From Telopea speciosissima (lineage: Eukaryota; Streptophyta; Magnoliopsida; Proteales; Proteaceae), in assembly GCF_018873765.1 (NCBI RefSeq), contig NC_057918.1, forward strand, positions 10,238,862 to 10,302,861: DNA of 64,000 nt, given 5' to 3'. The notes below the pieces were generated by a model. That model was not told the DNA's origin, searched no databases, and was given only the letters and a program-made list of their open reading frames with translations. Below, one piece after another: positions 24,954 to 35,000 of this stretch. Position 1 is the stretch's first letter; each line of letters begins with the position of its first letter. Made by a program: the position numbers and the translations under genes.

Positions 24954-26043
24954 ATCTTGATCATCATTGAACTCCCTAAATATTGCCCATTTACACTCAT
25001 TGAACACATAAATTTTGTGATCTCAGATCACCCCTTAGTAAATCTCAACAGCAAACAGATCTTGCCATTCTTAGAGCACTTTCACCTAACCACATTTCAA
25101 AAGATGTATTGAGAAGACAGTTATAAGGGAAAAAAAATAAATAAGTAAATGACAAGTTATCAAAGTTCCCCATAAAAAATTTAATTAAAGCAAGCAGAAT
25201 GAACAAGAGTGCAAGTGATAAGGACATAAAAATGAAACAAAGCCACTATTCACTGGACAGAAAAAGGTATGTATAGAAGTGTTTAACTACTAATATGTAA
25301 TGATTTAAGATTGCTAGGCTAGACAGTCTGCCTGTTAAGGGTAAACTGCCCTACATCAAATAAAGTCCCCAAAACTAACAGATTCCCTCACAGTCACCCT
25401 CATTTATATTTCAAAATCTCAACTTTAGTTTATGAGTCGTCTTAGTTCCAAATGTTACCACTATAACTTTCGATATTTTCAAACATGTATTTGACAGACA
25501 GGTGGCAAAGAAAGTACCATTTTGTATCAGTTGAGATGCCGATACATTCCCTTCATTGAAAATACCTTTGGTATCTTCCAGTCATGGGATCATATTACGA
25601 TTCCAAGTGTCCTCCCCCCCCCCCCCCCTAAAAAATAACACTAAACTGTGCGCTTTCAGCACTACCACGGCTCAAACATCCTCCGTCCAAATACCCAATA
25701 GAAAAATTGGCTCTTTGATTATTACCATAACAAAAACTTTCTCCCCTTCAGCTGATAAATAGATTACATTTCATCTACCAAAGTTTGAGAACACCATTTA
25801 AAGACATCGACCAAGACTTGATCACCCTCAAAGACTCTCAGAAAGGTCATGGTTTAACGTTCTATTTTCCTTTTCCCCGACCAGTACGTTTAATCAACAG
25901 AAAAAAAAAAAAAAACTATGTTTCATGTTCATCTTCATCAGGATATAGCGAAAACAAACATGTGTGCCAATAAACACAAAAATATAAAGTATCCACAACA
26001 GAGAAAGCAACCATAACTAGACGACAAAGAGAGCAAGAGAGAT

Positions 26044-26300
26044 ACCTTAAAATAGCCTCTGATTCAGAGTCTTGGTCGGAAACAGGAAGGAATAGGGAGA
26101 TAGGAGCGTGAAGAAAGAAGGAGAGGCTCAGGCTCTCCCCTCCTCCGCCGTCAGTTCCAGAGTAGTTGGAGGAGGCAGCGATTGAAGAAGAATTAAAAAA
26201 AAAAAAAACAACTCTTTTCAGCTTTGCAGTTCACACCCTAAATATCTTCGTCGTCTTCGTCTTCTTCATCTTCTTCCTTCGTATTATACTGCGCCTTCCC
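26044..26300 (-). promoter_or_regulatory. Probable noncoding first exon and core promoter region of the PPR-SMR gene
   Basis: Read on the minus strand this is a GA-rich leader-like stretch with GAAGA and GAGCCTGAGCC runs, ending at AAG followed by GTATCT, a plausible splice donor. It is GC-richer than its surroundings and has no ATG-led frame of note. The transcription start cannot be placed from sequence alone. Confidence 0.35.
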
Positions 26301-26781
26301 CGCGGTGAACAATCCACGGTTCAGACGGCTCCACGTCCGGTCTGAGCCGCCTTACTCCGCACCTTCCATCCCTAATTTTTCATTTGAGAAAAGCCAGGCT
26401 GGGTCCCGAAGCATGGATTACTACTGTGGACCAGAATTTTATGCTTATTTATAATGTCCAATTTGACAAATTTTTCACTCCCCGGTTCACTCCTGTCTCA
26501 GGCAGCCTATACAGATGGACTTTTCCATTACTGTGGAAGAGACAGAGAAGGGCGGTAAAAAAGAGGCAATAAATCGAACGGTCAAGAATTGTTCACATTT
26601 TTTAGGTCATTTTATCAAACGATTCACAGACCTAACTTGTACCGCAAGAATTTATATTCCAGCTCGGCTTTCACTTCACAGCTGATAGTTGCTAATAATA
26701 ATATCGGCCAGGAATCACCGGGCACCAAAATGCACCATTAGTTTTTTTGTTTTTTTTTTTTATTAATCACAATTTCATGAA

Positions 26782-28481
26782 GGGAAATTATCAGCGCCAC
26801 CCCCTGAGTTTGCCTATATTTTAAGGCACACTCACTAACTACCATAATATCAGCGCCACTTCTTGTTTTACTAAACTAATTTCACACAGACCCCTTACCG
26901 TTAGTTAAGAACCGTTAAAATGGTGATGTCAGCTATTTAATATTTTTTAAAAGACATTTTTGCCCTTCTTAGTGGATGAAGTACCTAGTCTATCCTTTCA
27001 TTACAACACCCACAAACCCTTTTTCTTCCTCAGACTCACTGACAATCTTGGAGAATCCACTGAAGAAGAGACCTACTCCGGCGATAAAGCAGCCCATCGT
27101 CAACCAGCGACCATCTTCCTCACTGGATGAGGTCGTAGGTATGTCCAATATAATAGTAATGGTGTGGAAATGGAATGGAACTTCGAAGGTGATCTAATTC
27201 TTCTTTTATCGTTGGTGGGTTCACCCAACTGCAAATTGTCATCTGAAGAAGAACCCATTTTATTATTTGAAGGAAACGATATTCTTCTCTTCTGCAATTT
27301 TCCAATACAATACCAGAAAGACAAATACAAAGTCTCAACCAGTCTCTCATTTACTCTGCTTCATTGAATGCTTGGATTTAAGAGGACCTCCTATACTGCA
27401 AAAGTAGGTGAACTCTTCCATGTGTTAGAGAGAGAGAGAGATAGAGAGTGAATGGTTTTGGTTTAGACTTTAGAGGAGGATAGTAGACTACCATTTCCCA
27501 TGTCGGCTTTTTGGTTTATGGGCTTAAGCGTTAGGTTTTATTCTTTTTTCTTTCTGTTTTTTTCTTTGATGTCTTTGCTGGTTTAACTTAAATTCCTTGC
27601 TGCCCCTACACCTGAGCACAACACTCCCCTCACCCCGTGGTAAACAGAAACAAGGAAGTCCTGATGCATCAATTGTCCAGTCCCCACCAATTCTCAGACA
27701 TTTCATAGTATTTGATATACGACCGACAATCAAATGAGGCCCAGTTATCACAAGTCATAGCACTTATTTTGTTAGTGGCTTATTATCACCCTGACCTAGG
27801 ATTGTATCCTGTTAATAGCAGATCTTGGCTTCCCATTGCGATAGTGGTCCTCCCCAAACACAACCTCGAAAATAAAAACTCCTTTTATCACCCAAAAAGA
27901 AGAGGAAATAATTGCAGAGCATTACAGCCAAGGGATATGAAGCATTTGAAGAAAGAGAAATGGTAGGATTTTGAAGGGGCATTATAATATTAAGAGCAAC
28001 ATATGGACAGCTTTAAACTTAATTTTGATGACCGTTTGGCCGGAAATTCTGGGTCAGCAAGAGTAGAATTGTAAGGAATTAAAAAGTCGATAGTTTGGTT
28101 ATAGTTTCAGACCCCATATGGAGAAAATAATTCCTTTCAACAAAGTATGGTTGCTGATCCAGGGATTGGAGAAACTGGTTCACAGCCATTCTTCTCCTGT
28201 TCTCTAAGGTTTACATATTGGCCAGAAATGGGTGGGGGAGAGAATCTCGGGTAGCAGTGATCGGAAATGGGTTGGGGAGTACGTGAAGTTCCTCAGGTAG
28301 CAGGGGAAGGGATGGGGCGAGTGTAATAGGTTTTTTATGTTTTTAGTTTAAAGGGTATATTGGTCAAACGAATTTCATATGTTAACACCGTTCAAAAATG
28401 GGTAACGGTTGATATTATGGTAGTTAGAGGGTGTGCCTTAAAATATAGGCAAACGTCAGGGGGTGGCACTAATAATTTCCC
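26782..28481. mobile_element. Non-autonomous Mutator-like (MULE) element, 1.7 kb
   Basis: The ends GGGAAATTATCAGCGCCACC (left) and, on the reverse strand, GGGAAATTATTAGTGCCACC (right) form inverted repeats of about 73 bp (26782-26854 and 28409-28481) with about five differences. The flanks are TTTCATGAA (26773-26781) and TTTCATAAA (28482-28490), a 9 bp target duplication with one mismatch, as expected for Mutator elements. No transposase is visible inside; the interior has short coding-looking segments (26976-27150) and a GA-repeat near 27430. Confidence 0.82.
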
Positions 28482-28482
28482 T

Positions 28483-29142
28483 TTCATAAACCATACACCA
28501 ATAATATATTAATATCAGTCTGGGAGCGTGGCTCCCGCATGCGAAATTATCTCTCCACACATTGATAGGATTTTTTTATTTCACAAGGGTAGAGTGGTAA
28601 ATTCGTACTCATATGTTTAGGCACAGGCTCCACATAACCTAGCAGAGATCTTTTTCCCATAAATATGATATGCAAAGTAATATACCTGGCCCCAGATACG
28701 GTTGTGCGAAAAGACCGTCGCACCCCCAAGGATTTCCATCTCTTCCATGGGGGCACAATTGTCATTTCTCGTGGCATTGTGTCTGAGTGCAGGACCCACG
28801 TGGCACACATGACCAGGTAGTGTTCTTTCTCCCATATAATATTATAAAAATAGAAGAAAGAACATTAACCGATATTGGGCCTCGATGTGTACCTACGCCC
28901 AGACACAACCCTGCATGAAAAGATCGGCGCACCCATGGAAAGGCAAAAAGGTCAAGAGGTGCATCGATCTTTTCATGCTGAGTTGAGCCTAGGCACAATA
29001 CATTACACACCCAACAACAGGTTAGCATTCCTTTTTCCCATAAAAAAAATTCGAATCCACCAATGCTTGGAGGGTATTTTTGTTTTAGAACAAGTTTTGT
29101 CATACGAAGGTCGTGCTTAGAGGGTTTAAATGGAATTTAACA
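28483..29142. other. Intergenic stretch of repeated ~180-200 bp segments
   Basis: Three successive segments end in TTTTTCCCATAA-like words near 28655, 28830 and 29045, each preceded by words such as GGCACA and CCCATGGA. This looks like decayed or nested copies of one short element. No gene is seen. Confidence 0.4.
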
Positions 29143-29291
29143 CGTCTCCAGGGAGCCCAACACGCCCAAGGTGCTACCAGTCGTTGGGCTGTGCCGCACA
29201 CATCCCTAGGCATTCGCCAAGATGTGTGCAATACAGCTCAACCACTGGATGCCTCTTGACAGCACCCAGGGCGTTGGGCTCCTTGGAGACG
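29143..29291. repeat. Fold-back element (MITE-like), 149 bp
   Basis: The left arm CGTCTCCAGGGAGCCCAAC pairs with the complement of the right arm GCGTTGGGCTCCTTGGAGACG, extending inward to GGTGCT/AGCACC. Confidence 0.7.
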
Positions 29292-29460
29292 ATCCTGATC
29301 TGTTTAAATGTGAGCAAGAGACCTTGCTTCATTTTTTTTTGGTGCAAGAGCCCCCAAATCCCTCAAGGACAGATGTTAAAATGAGACAAATATCATAAAG
29401 ATGTGATGATTAATTTTTGTGTCTAATCTGTTTTGATTTTTTTTCTTTTTGTTGGCATCC

Positions 29461-29850
29461 AAACATAGCCATATTGGCGTTTTAAATAATGCCCAAAGGG
29501 TTTTTGTTGAAATTCCCAAGTGAGATATCATCCAATGGAATGTTCTTATGAACACTATAGTTGCATGAAAAGTAGATACGCTTTGCAGAGCAGGCCGGTT
29601 AGATGAGTACTTGAGCTCATAAAAAGAATGCCAATGAAGCCACTAGCCTTTGTCTGGGCCTCATTGTTGAGCGGTTGTAGAAGCCAATGAGACGTTGAGT
29701 TTGCCGAGCTTGCAATTGAAGAGCTTCTTCTGCTTAAATATGATGATTCAGCCGAAGAAGACAAGGTTTCTGTTCAGTTGTCGAACATCTATCTTGGTGC
29801 ACAATCCATGTATAGGACAGTGAAAGACCTACAGGTTAAATACACATTAC
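29461..29850 (+). pseudogene. Degenerate PPR (E-domain) gene fragment
   Basis: The plus strand reads a broken PLS-class PPR C-terminus. From about 29476 the frame gives GVLNNAQRVFVEIPK, a stop, then DIIQWNVLMNTIVA, matching the PPR pattern (ARRVFDEIPERDVISWN). After another stop come VDTLCRAGRLDEYLSS and, from 29628, MPMKPLAFVWASLLSGCR. Another stop is followed by EFAELAIEELLLLKYDDS and VSVQLSNIYLGAQSMY, which match the E-motif consensus. At least three in-frame stops and a missing block between WNVLM and VDTL show that it is dead. It lies tail-to-tail with CRR28, but its motifs are not an obvious copy of CRR28, so it is probably a separate PPR relic. Confidence 0.68.
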
Positions 29851-29940
29851 ATACCCGATTGTGAACTTCAGTGCATCGATGATCGCTCTATTCACTTGCA
29901 AAGGGAACCCCAGGAAGAGAAAAAAAAAAAGAAGAGAGAA

Positions 29941-31761
29941 TCACCAATAATCCATGCAAGAGCATGAACCATCTTTGAAATGATGGAATCGAACACGGTC
30001 TCTGACAACAATCTCCACGTTAAATACTCTTGAGATCAGTTTAGTTACCCTGTGACAATCATTGCAGACCCGTAGGTTTTTAAATATGCGAATTGGCACT
30101 CCTGGTGTTGACTTGAGAAGCCCAAAAGCAATAGCAAGTCTCTCACTGTGTAGGCGAAGCGAATTTTGCTTCCCATCTTCAATTTCATCAACCATAGGCG
30201 CCTGTGATATGTCAGGTACGTAACCCACTGATTCAAGAGTCCGTTCAATCACATCTAAAACTTGGTAGATCTCTTTGCTATGGGAGTGTGATGTGTCCCC
30301 AGCCAGAAATTGGTGAACCTCACCATCTACATGTACTGAACTGCACCCAGGTTCTTTAGTTATGCCATTGTCACTCATTAATTTCCTGATCAACCCAACC
30401 TCATCCCAACGGTTAGCAGAGGCATAGACTCTTGACAAGAGCACATACACACCACTGCAGATTCCTCCTTCTGACTCAAGAACATGGTTGGCCACTTCCT
30501 CACTAAGCTCAATGCTGGCATTTTTCTTGCAACAAGCATCAAGAAGACTTCTCCAAATAACAACATCAGGCTTCATGGGCATGTTTGAAACAAGATTCAG
30601 AGCTTCTTCTATGAGTCCGGCACGGGCGAGGAGATCAACCATGCAACCGTAGTGCTCTAGTTGAGCTTCTATTTTGTACTCTGTGACCATCAAATCAAAG
30701 TATCTAAGTCCCTCATTAACAAGACCTCCATGATTACATGCACTCAGAACACCAACAAAGGTGATGGAATTGGGCATACACTTATCATCAGCTCCACACA
30801 TGCGGGCAAAAGCCTCTAGAGCCTCCTCAACCTGTCCATGCATAGCAAATCCTAGAATCATGGAATTCCAACAAGTTACATCTCGTTTTGGCATTGTCTC
30901 GAAGATTTGGCGAGCCATATGTAACGATCCACATTTGCAGTACATATCCAATAGTGAGTTGTTCATTAAAACATCATTAATTAATTCGGCATTGCACTTC
31001 CTGAGGACATACGCATGAACCCACATCCCTAAATAGAGATCCCCCAGGCCGGCACAAGCACATATAATGCTCTGCAGGGTAAACCCATCCGGTTGGAACA
31101 ATTTCTGAGCTTCAATGAAAAGCTCTAATGCAGAGATATACTTTCCAGATTGGGCATACCCGTCTATCATAACATTCCACGAGACCAAACTTCTGTCAGA
31201 CATTCTCTCAAACACCTTCCACGCTAGATCCAAACATCCGCAGGTAGCGTAAAAATGAATGAGGCTGTTATTCACATACCTATCTGAATCTAGTCCAAGT
31301 TTCAAAATATGTGCATGAATCTGTTCACCTTCGGACATGGCGAATAAGAAAGCGCAGGCCTTGAGAACAAAAGGAAAGGTATGCTTGTCTGGAGCAACAC
31401 GACCATCGATTAACATTCTCCGATAGAGAACGAGAGATTGAACCTTGAAGTGGACGCTCCAGGCGTAACCTCTGATTATGGTGTTCCATATGAACGAATT
31501 GGGGTTCTCAATTTGGTCAAATAGACGAGATGAGTAGTCGAGATCATTAAAGGCGGAAAAATGCAAAATTCGACTGCATAAAAAGAGGGTATCGTCGGGA
31601 TGATGGCCTGATGTCGTTCGTAGGGTTCGAGCGTGAATTTGTTTAAGTTGGGACATACTTGTGCAGTCCTTCACGGCGAGGAGCAGATTTGGACATGCCT
31701 GTCCGTTGTTGTTGATGGTAAAGAGATGATGAGGTAGGCTTGGTGTCGCCACCAACACCAT
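29941..31761 (-). CDS. CRR28: DYW-class PPR RNA-editing factor, CRR28 (chloroplast)
   Basis: This is an intronless gene of 606 residues. It matches Arabidopsis CRR28 (At1g59720) along its length in remembered landmarks: MSQLKQIHARTLRTT, CGCLDLAWKVFERM, ILGFAMHGQ, VIWRSLLDACCKK and EPGCSSVHVDG. PLS-type PPR motifs run from about residue 40 to 415, then E and E+ motifs, then a full DYW deaminase domain. In that domain the zinc/active-site HSE lies at 538-540, CNDCH starts at 566, the HxxxCxC-like segment (HFKDGSCSC) lies near the end, and the terminal tripeptide DYW is intact at 604-606. In Arabidopsis CRR28 is needed for C-to-U editing of plastid ndhB and ndhD transcripts. It shares a 305 bp intergenic space with the divergent FAD oxidoreductase gene. 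Confidence 0.95.
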   Translation of the reverse strand: MVLVATPSLPHHLFTINNNGQACPNLLLAVKDCTSMSQLKQIHARTLRTTSGHHPDDTLFLCSRILHFSAFNDLDYSSRLFDQIENPNSFIWNTIIRGYAWSVHFKVQSLVLYRRMLIDGRVAPDKHTFPFVLKACAFLFAMSEGEQIHAHILKLGLDSDRYVNNSLIHFYATCGCLDLAWKVFERMSDRSLVSWNVMIDGYAQSGKYISALELFIEAQKLFQPDGFTLQSIICACAGLGDLYLGMWVHAYVLRKCNAELINDVLMNNSLLDMYCKCGSLHMARQIFETMPKRDVTCWNSMILGFAMHGQVEEALEAFARMCGADDKCMPNSITFVGVLSACNHGGLVNEGLRYFDLMVTEYKIEAQLEHYGCMVDLLARAGLIEEALNLVSNMPMKPDVVIWRSLLDACCKKNASIELSEEVANHVLESEGGICSGVYVLLSRVYASANRWDEVGLIRKLMSDNGITKEPGCSSVHVDGEVHQFLAGDTSHSHSKEIYQVLDVIERTLESVGYVPDISQAPMVDEIEDGKQNSLRLHSERLAIAFGLLKSTPGVPIRIFKNLRVCNDCHRVTKLISRVFNVEIVVRDRVRFHHFKDGSCSCMDYW

Positions 31762-32066
31762 ACTCGCGTTTCCTCAAGAAACAATGAAACTACATGTTTG
31801 GTTCAGAGCGACTCATAAATTTCCCGTGGATAACGACAGAGAAGAGATGAAGTTTTGAGGAGACGTCACCATTGATCTGCATTCTGGAGGATTTTCTTTC
31901 AACTGAAGTCGGAAATACTAGTTGCGACTATCTATTACCGAAGAGGAAACGTGATAGGCTTGCTTGCGAGGATAACGATAATATTTCATTAAACTTGCCT
32001 TGTTCAAATAAAAGTTACTGACATTTTACCACGCAACTATGCATTGTGTGTAGCGGAACTGAACCG
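31762..32066. promoter_or_regulatory. Shared 305 bp divergent promoter (CRR28 / FAD oxidoreductase)
   Basis: The ATG codons of CRR28 (minus) and of the FAD oxidoreductase (plus) are 305 bp apart, so both 5' UTRs and both core promoters must fit here. No clear TATA box is seen on either side of the space, in line with housekeeping plastid-protein genes. The sequence is unremarkable otherwise and free of transposon signatures. Confidence 0.6.
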
Positions 32067-35000
32067 ATGAACTTCGTCTTGGCGCGCTTCCTACTCCCTT
32101 TTGGAGGTTCTTTAGAGACTGCAAATAAATTTAGAAGTTGTGGAGGATTCCTCTTCCCCGACAGAGGGAGAAAATTTATTGCCTCAAGCACCTCGAGGGC
32201 TCAACAGGTGATTTATCCTTTTTTTTTTTTTATTTATTTATAAATTTCCTCCCTCTTTCGGGATTGAACCCTTTGTTTGATGGTTATCGCCATCATTTTC
32301 TTCTTCTTACTGTCATATAGTTCTTCTCTCTGTTAGGGAAATGAGCAATTGTTGGTGGTAGTTGGAGGTGGTGCAGCTGGAATATATGGCGCCATCAGAG
32401 CTAAAACTGTGGCACCTCATTTGGGTGTGATGGTTATTGAGAAAGGGAAGCTTCTGTCGAAGGTTAGTTTATTACTTCATTTGCAGTATGCAATCTACAG
32501 TTGTGTTCTTGAGGAACCTTAGACGATGATGGCTGAGGGGGGTAAACGTTAACAGTAGGATGCAATCCACCAAACTGAAAAGCTTGTACACGTGGAGTAT
32601 GTGCATGACTGGTGGATCTTGGAAGAGCTATCCTCTATTCAATAATACCAATCAGAGACACATAGGCCATATTCCAGCTTAGTTGGATGTTTATAAAAAA
32701 GTGAATGAATTAATGGGTTGGTCTTGGGATCCTACCTGTGCTGTAGATTTCTGAATTTTGAAGCTTCTTATTTGTTCTGCTGTTTGATTGCTCCTTCTCA
32801 GTTGCTGACTGAATTTTCCTATAATTTGTAGGTAAAAATTTCTGGAGGAGGCCGATGCAATGTTACAAACGGGCATTGTGTAGACAAAATGGTGAGCAAT
32901 CTCTTGTTCCCTATCGACTTAAAAAGTAAGGGACACAGAGTTTGAGCTTGATGCAATTGGCTAAAATATCTTCTGCTTCATATAATTCTCAATCAAATAC
33001 AAATTTATTCTATGTATCAATCTTTACATCTCTCATAGGGCACAACTGGTGGGGAGACTTAGTTTTAGTATGTTAGGAAATATTATTATTGCCGAATCCA
33101 AATAGCTACATTTTATTTGTTGATAAGAGAGTAGTAATTGACCAAACATTGAATAAGATAGTAACTGATGGTTCACAAGCGGCTGAGTCTTCATTCCATA
33201 AGGGCTTATTTGATCCAATCATATCATGTAATCTTTTTAAAGGTGTTCTGAGTGAGTTATTTCAGCTCCACAGTTTCTTTCCCTTGAATCAAACTTCAAT
33301 CAAGTAAAGCATTACGTTCAGTATTTTTTTTTGTTGTGGCGAACAATTATTTAGTTTATCTGAATCATAAAATCATAAGAAGAACATGGCTTTCTTTGGT
33401 GACATAAAATCTAATTGTTGGAATAAGTTATATATTCTTCTAGCATCTTATATACTAGATGCCGAGTGTGCTATTGCTGTAATTTATAATCAAACAAAAC
33501 CACCCATGCTGGCTGAATTTCTGGACATAGGTGAAATGCCATTTATTAAAAGGCTTTCTGAGCCAGCACATCCCCTCTTAGACCAATAAGAAGTGTTTGG
33601 GCTGTGTGTATGTTTCCTAGTGCAATCATACCTTGCTTAAAGGTTCTGCCTAATTTCCCCATTTGGTGATCTTGCATGAACACAAAAATAAATAAATGGT
33701 GCTTCAGTAATTCATTTGACGAAGTTTTCCTTTGACATAATAAAACAAAGGAAAAGGATCTGTAGGACGTTCTGTGAGAATCCTAGAATCAAAATACAAA
33801 GTTTTTGTCTGAACCATTCAACTCTGCTTCTCGTTCATTGCCATTCGAACTAGATCCAGTATAAGAGTGAACTCATTTGGTGTGAATAATTTTTCTTAGT
33901 AATTCTAATGGCTCAATGGATGTTCAAATGAGAATAAGATGTGGAATTCAAAAAATTATGCAAAGAAAGTTTATTTCATTTCTCTTTTCATCTCATTGTG
34001 TTGTTCATTGTTGACAATGGAATAGCAAAATACATATGTATGTGATGCATAGGCCTGCTGATTTTGTCTGTATTTTGCCTATGGATGTAGATTTTGGCAG
34101 AACATTACCCTAGGGGTAACAAGGAATTACGAGGCTCTTTCTTCAGCACGCATGGACCGTGGGACACAATCTCTTGGTTTTCTGATCATGGGGTCGAGCT
34201 TAAGGTTTACATTTTTACTTTTTTTTAATTTTATTTTTAAATCCTGTGTATTCTACTCTATAGTTCCTTTTTATTATACAAACTTTAATTAGAGTAAACC
34301 TTATGTTGTCTTTCTGTCTTTAGACTGAGGATGATGGAAGGGTATTTCCTGTCAGCGACAGTTCATCTTCCGTAGTTGACTGCCTTCTGTTTGAGTTGAA
34401 GAGAATAGGAGGTTTGTTGTTGACCCAGTTAAACATTCGGTATCATTATTTACATATTGTCTTATATCTTTTTTTTTCTTACACTCAAATCATCCTTCCA
34501 ATGTTAAGGGTCCATATATTCTTCCATATTCTTAAATATAATCTTGACTGTGGATGGTTTCTTCCCCGTAAAGAAATTCTTGATTAAGTTTTCCTTATAC
34601 AGGGTTTTAAATATCGGGATTGGATCGGGCATATCAACCAATCAATATAGGGATTTGACAACACCAATCCACCTGATCCTAATTGATACCACCAATATTC
34701 TGTGAAATGTCGACCAATACGGGCTGGATCGGCAAATCTGTCTCATGATCGTCGGTGCCCAATCAAGTCTCTGATACTGAGATTTAAAACCTTGGCCTTA
34801 TGTCTCAATAGAAAAATACCAATATTCGTGTAGTAACACAAATTTTGGAGCTACATTCTCATAAAATATCAGGTGTTAATTTACCAGTTAATGCCCAAAA
34901 AACTTGTCCTTGAATATCTGAGATACTTGTTGATGCGGGTGAAAACCGGTAGGTGACTAATGGTATATCACTTGTAACTTGAGTTCCTTAATTTTGAGTT

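Larger units (their letters stand above)
20156..26043 (-). other. Probable 5'-leader intron of the PPR-SMR gene, filled with repeats
   Basis: Reading the minus strand, a possible donor (AAG|GTATCT) lies at about 26043 and a good acceptor (TTGTGCAG) at 20159, just before the PPR-SMR start codon. No convincing coding gene lies between them. The stretch holds an (AT)n microsatellite (20388-20437), poly-C/poly-G tracts around 21316-21361, a SINE-like tail (23895-23965) and a LINE fragment (24521-24953). Additional untranslated exons inside are possible and I cannot exclude them. The joining of the two ends is inferred, not proven. Confidence 0.4.
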
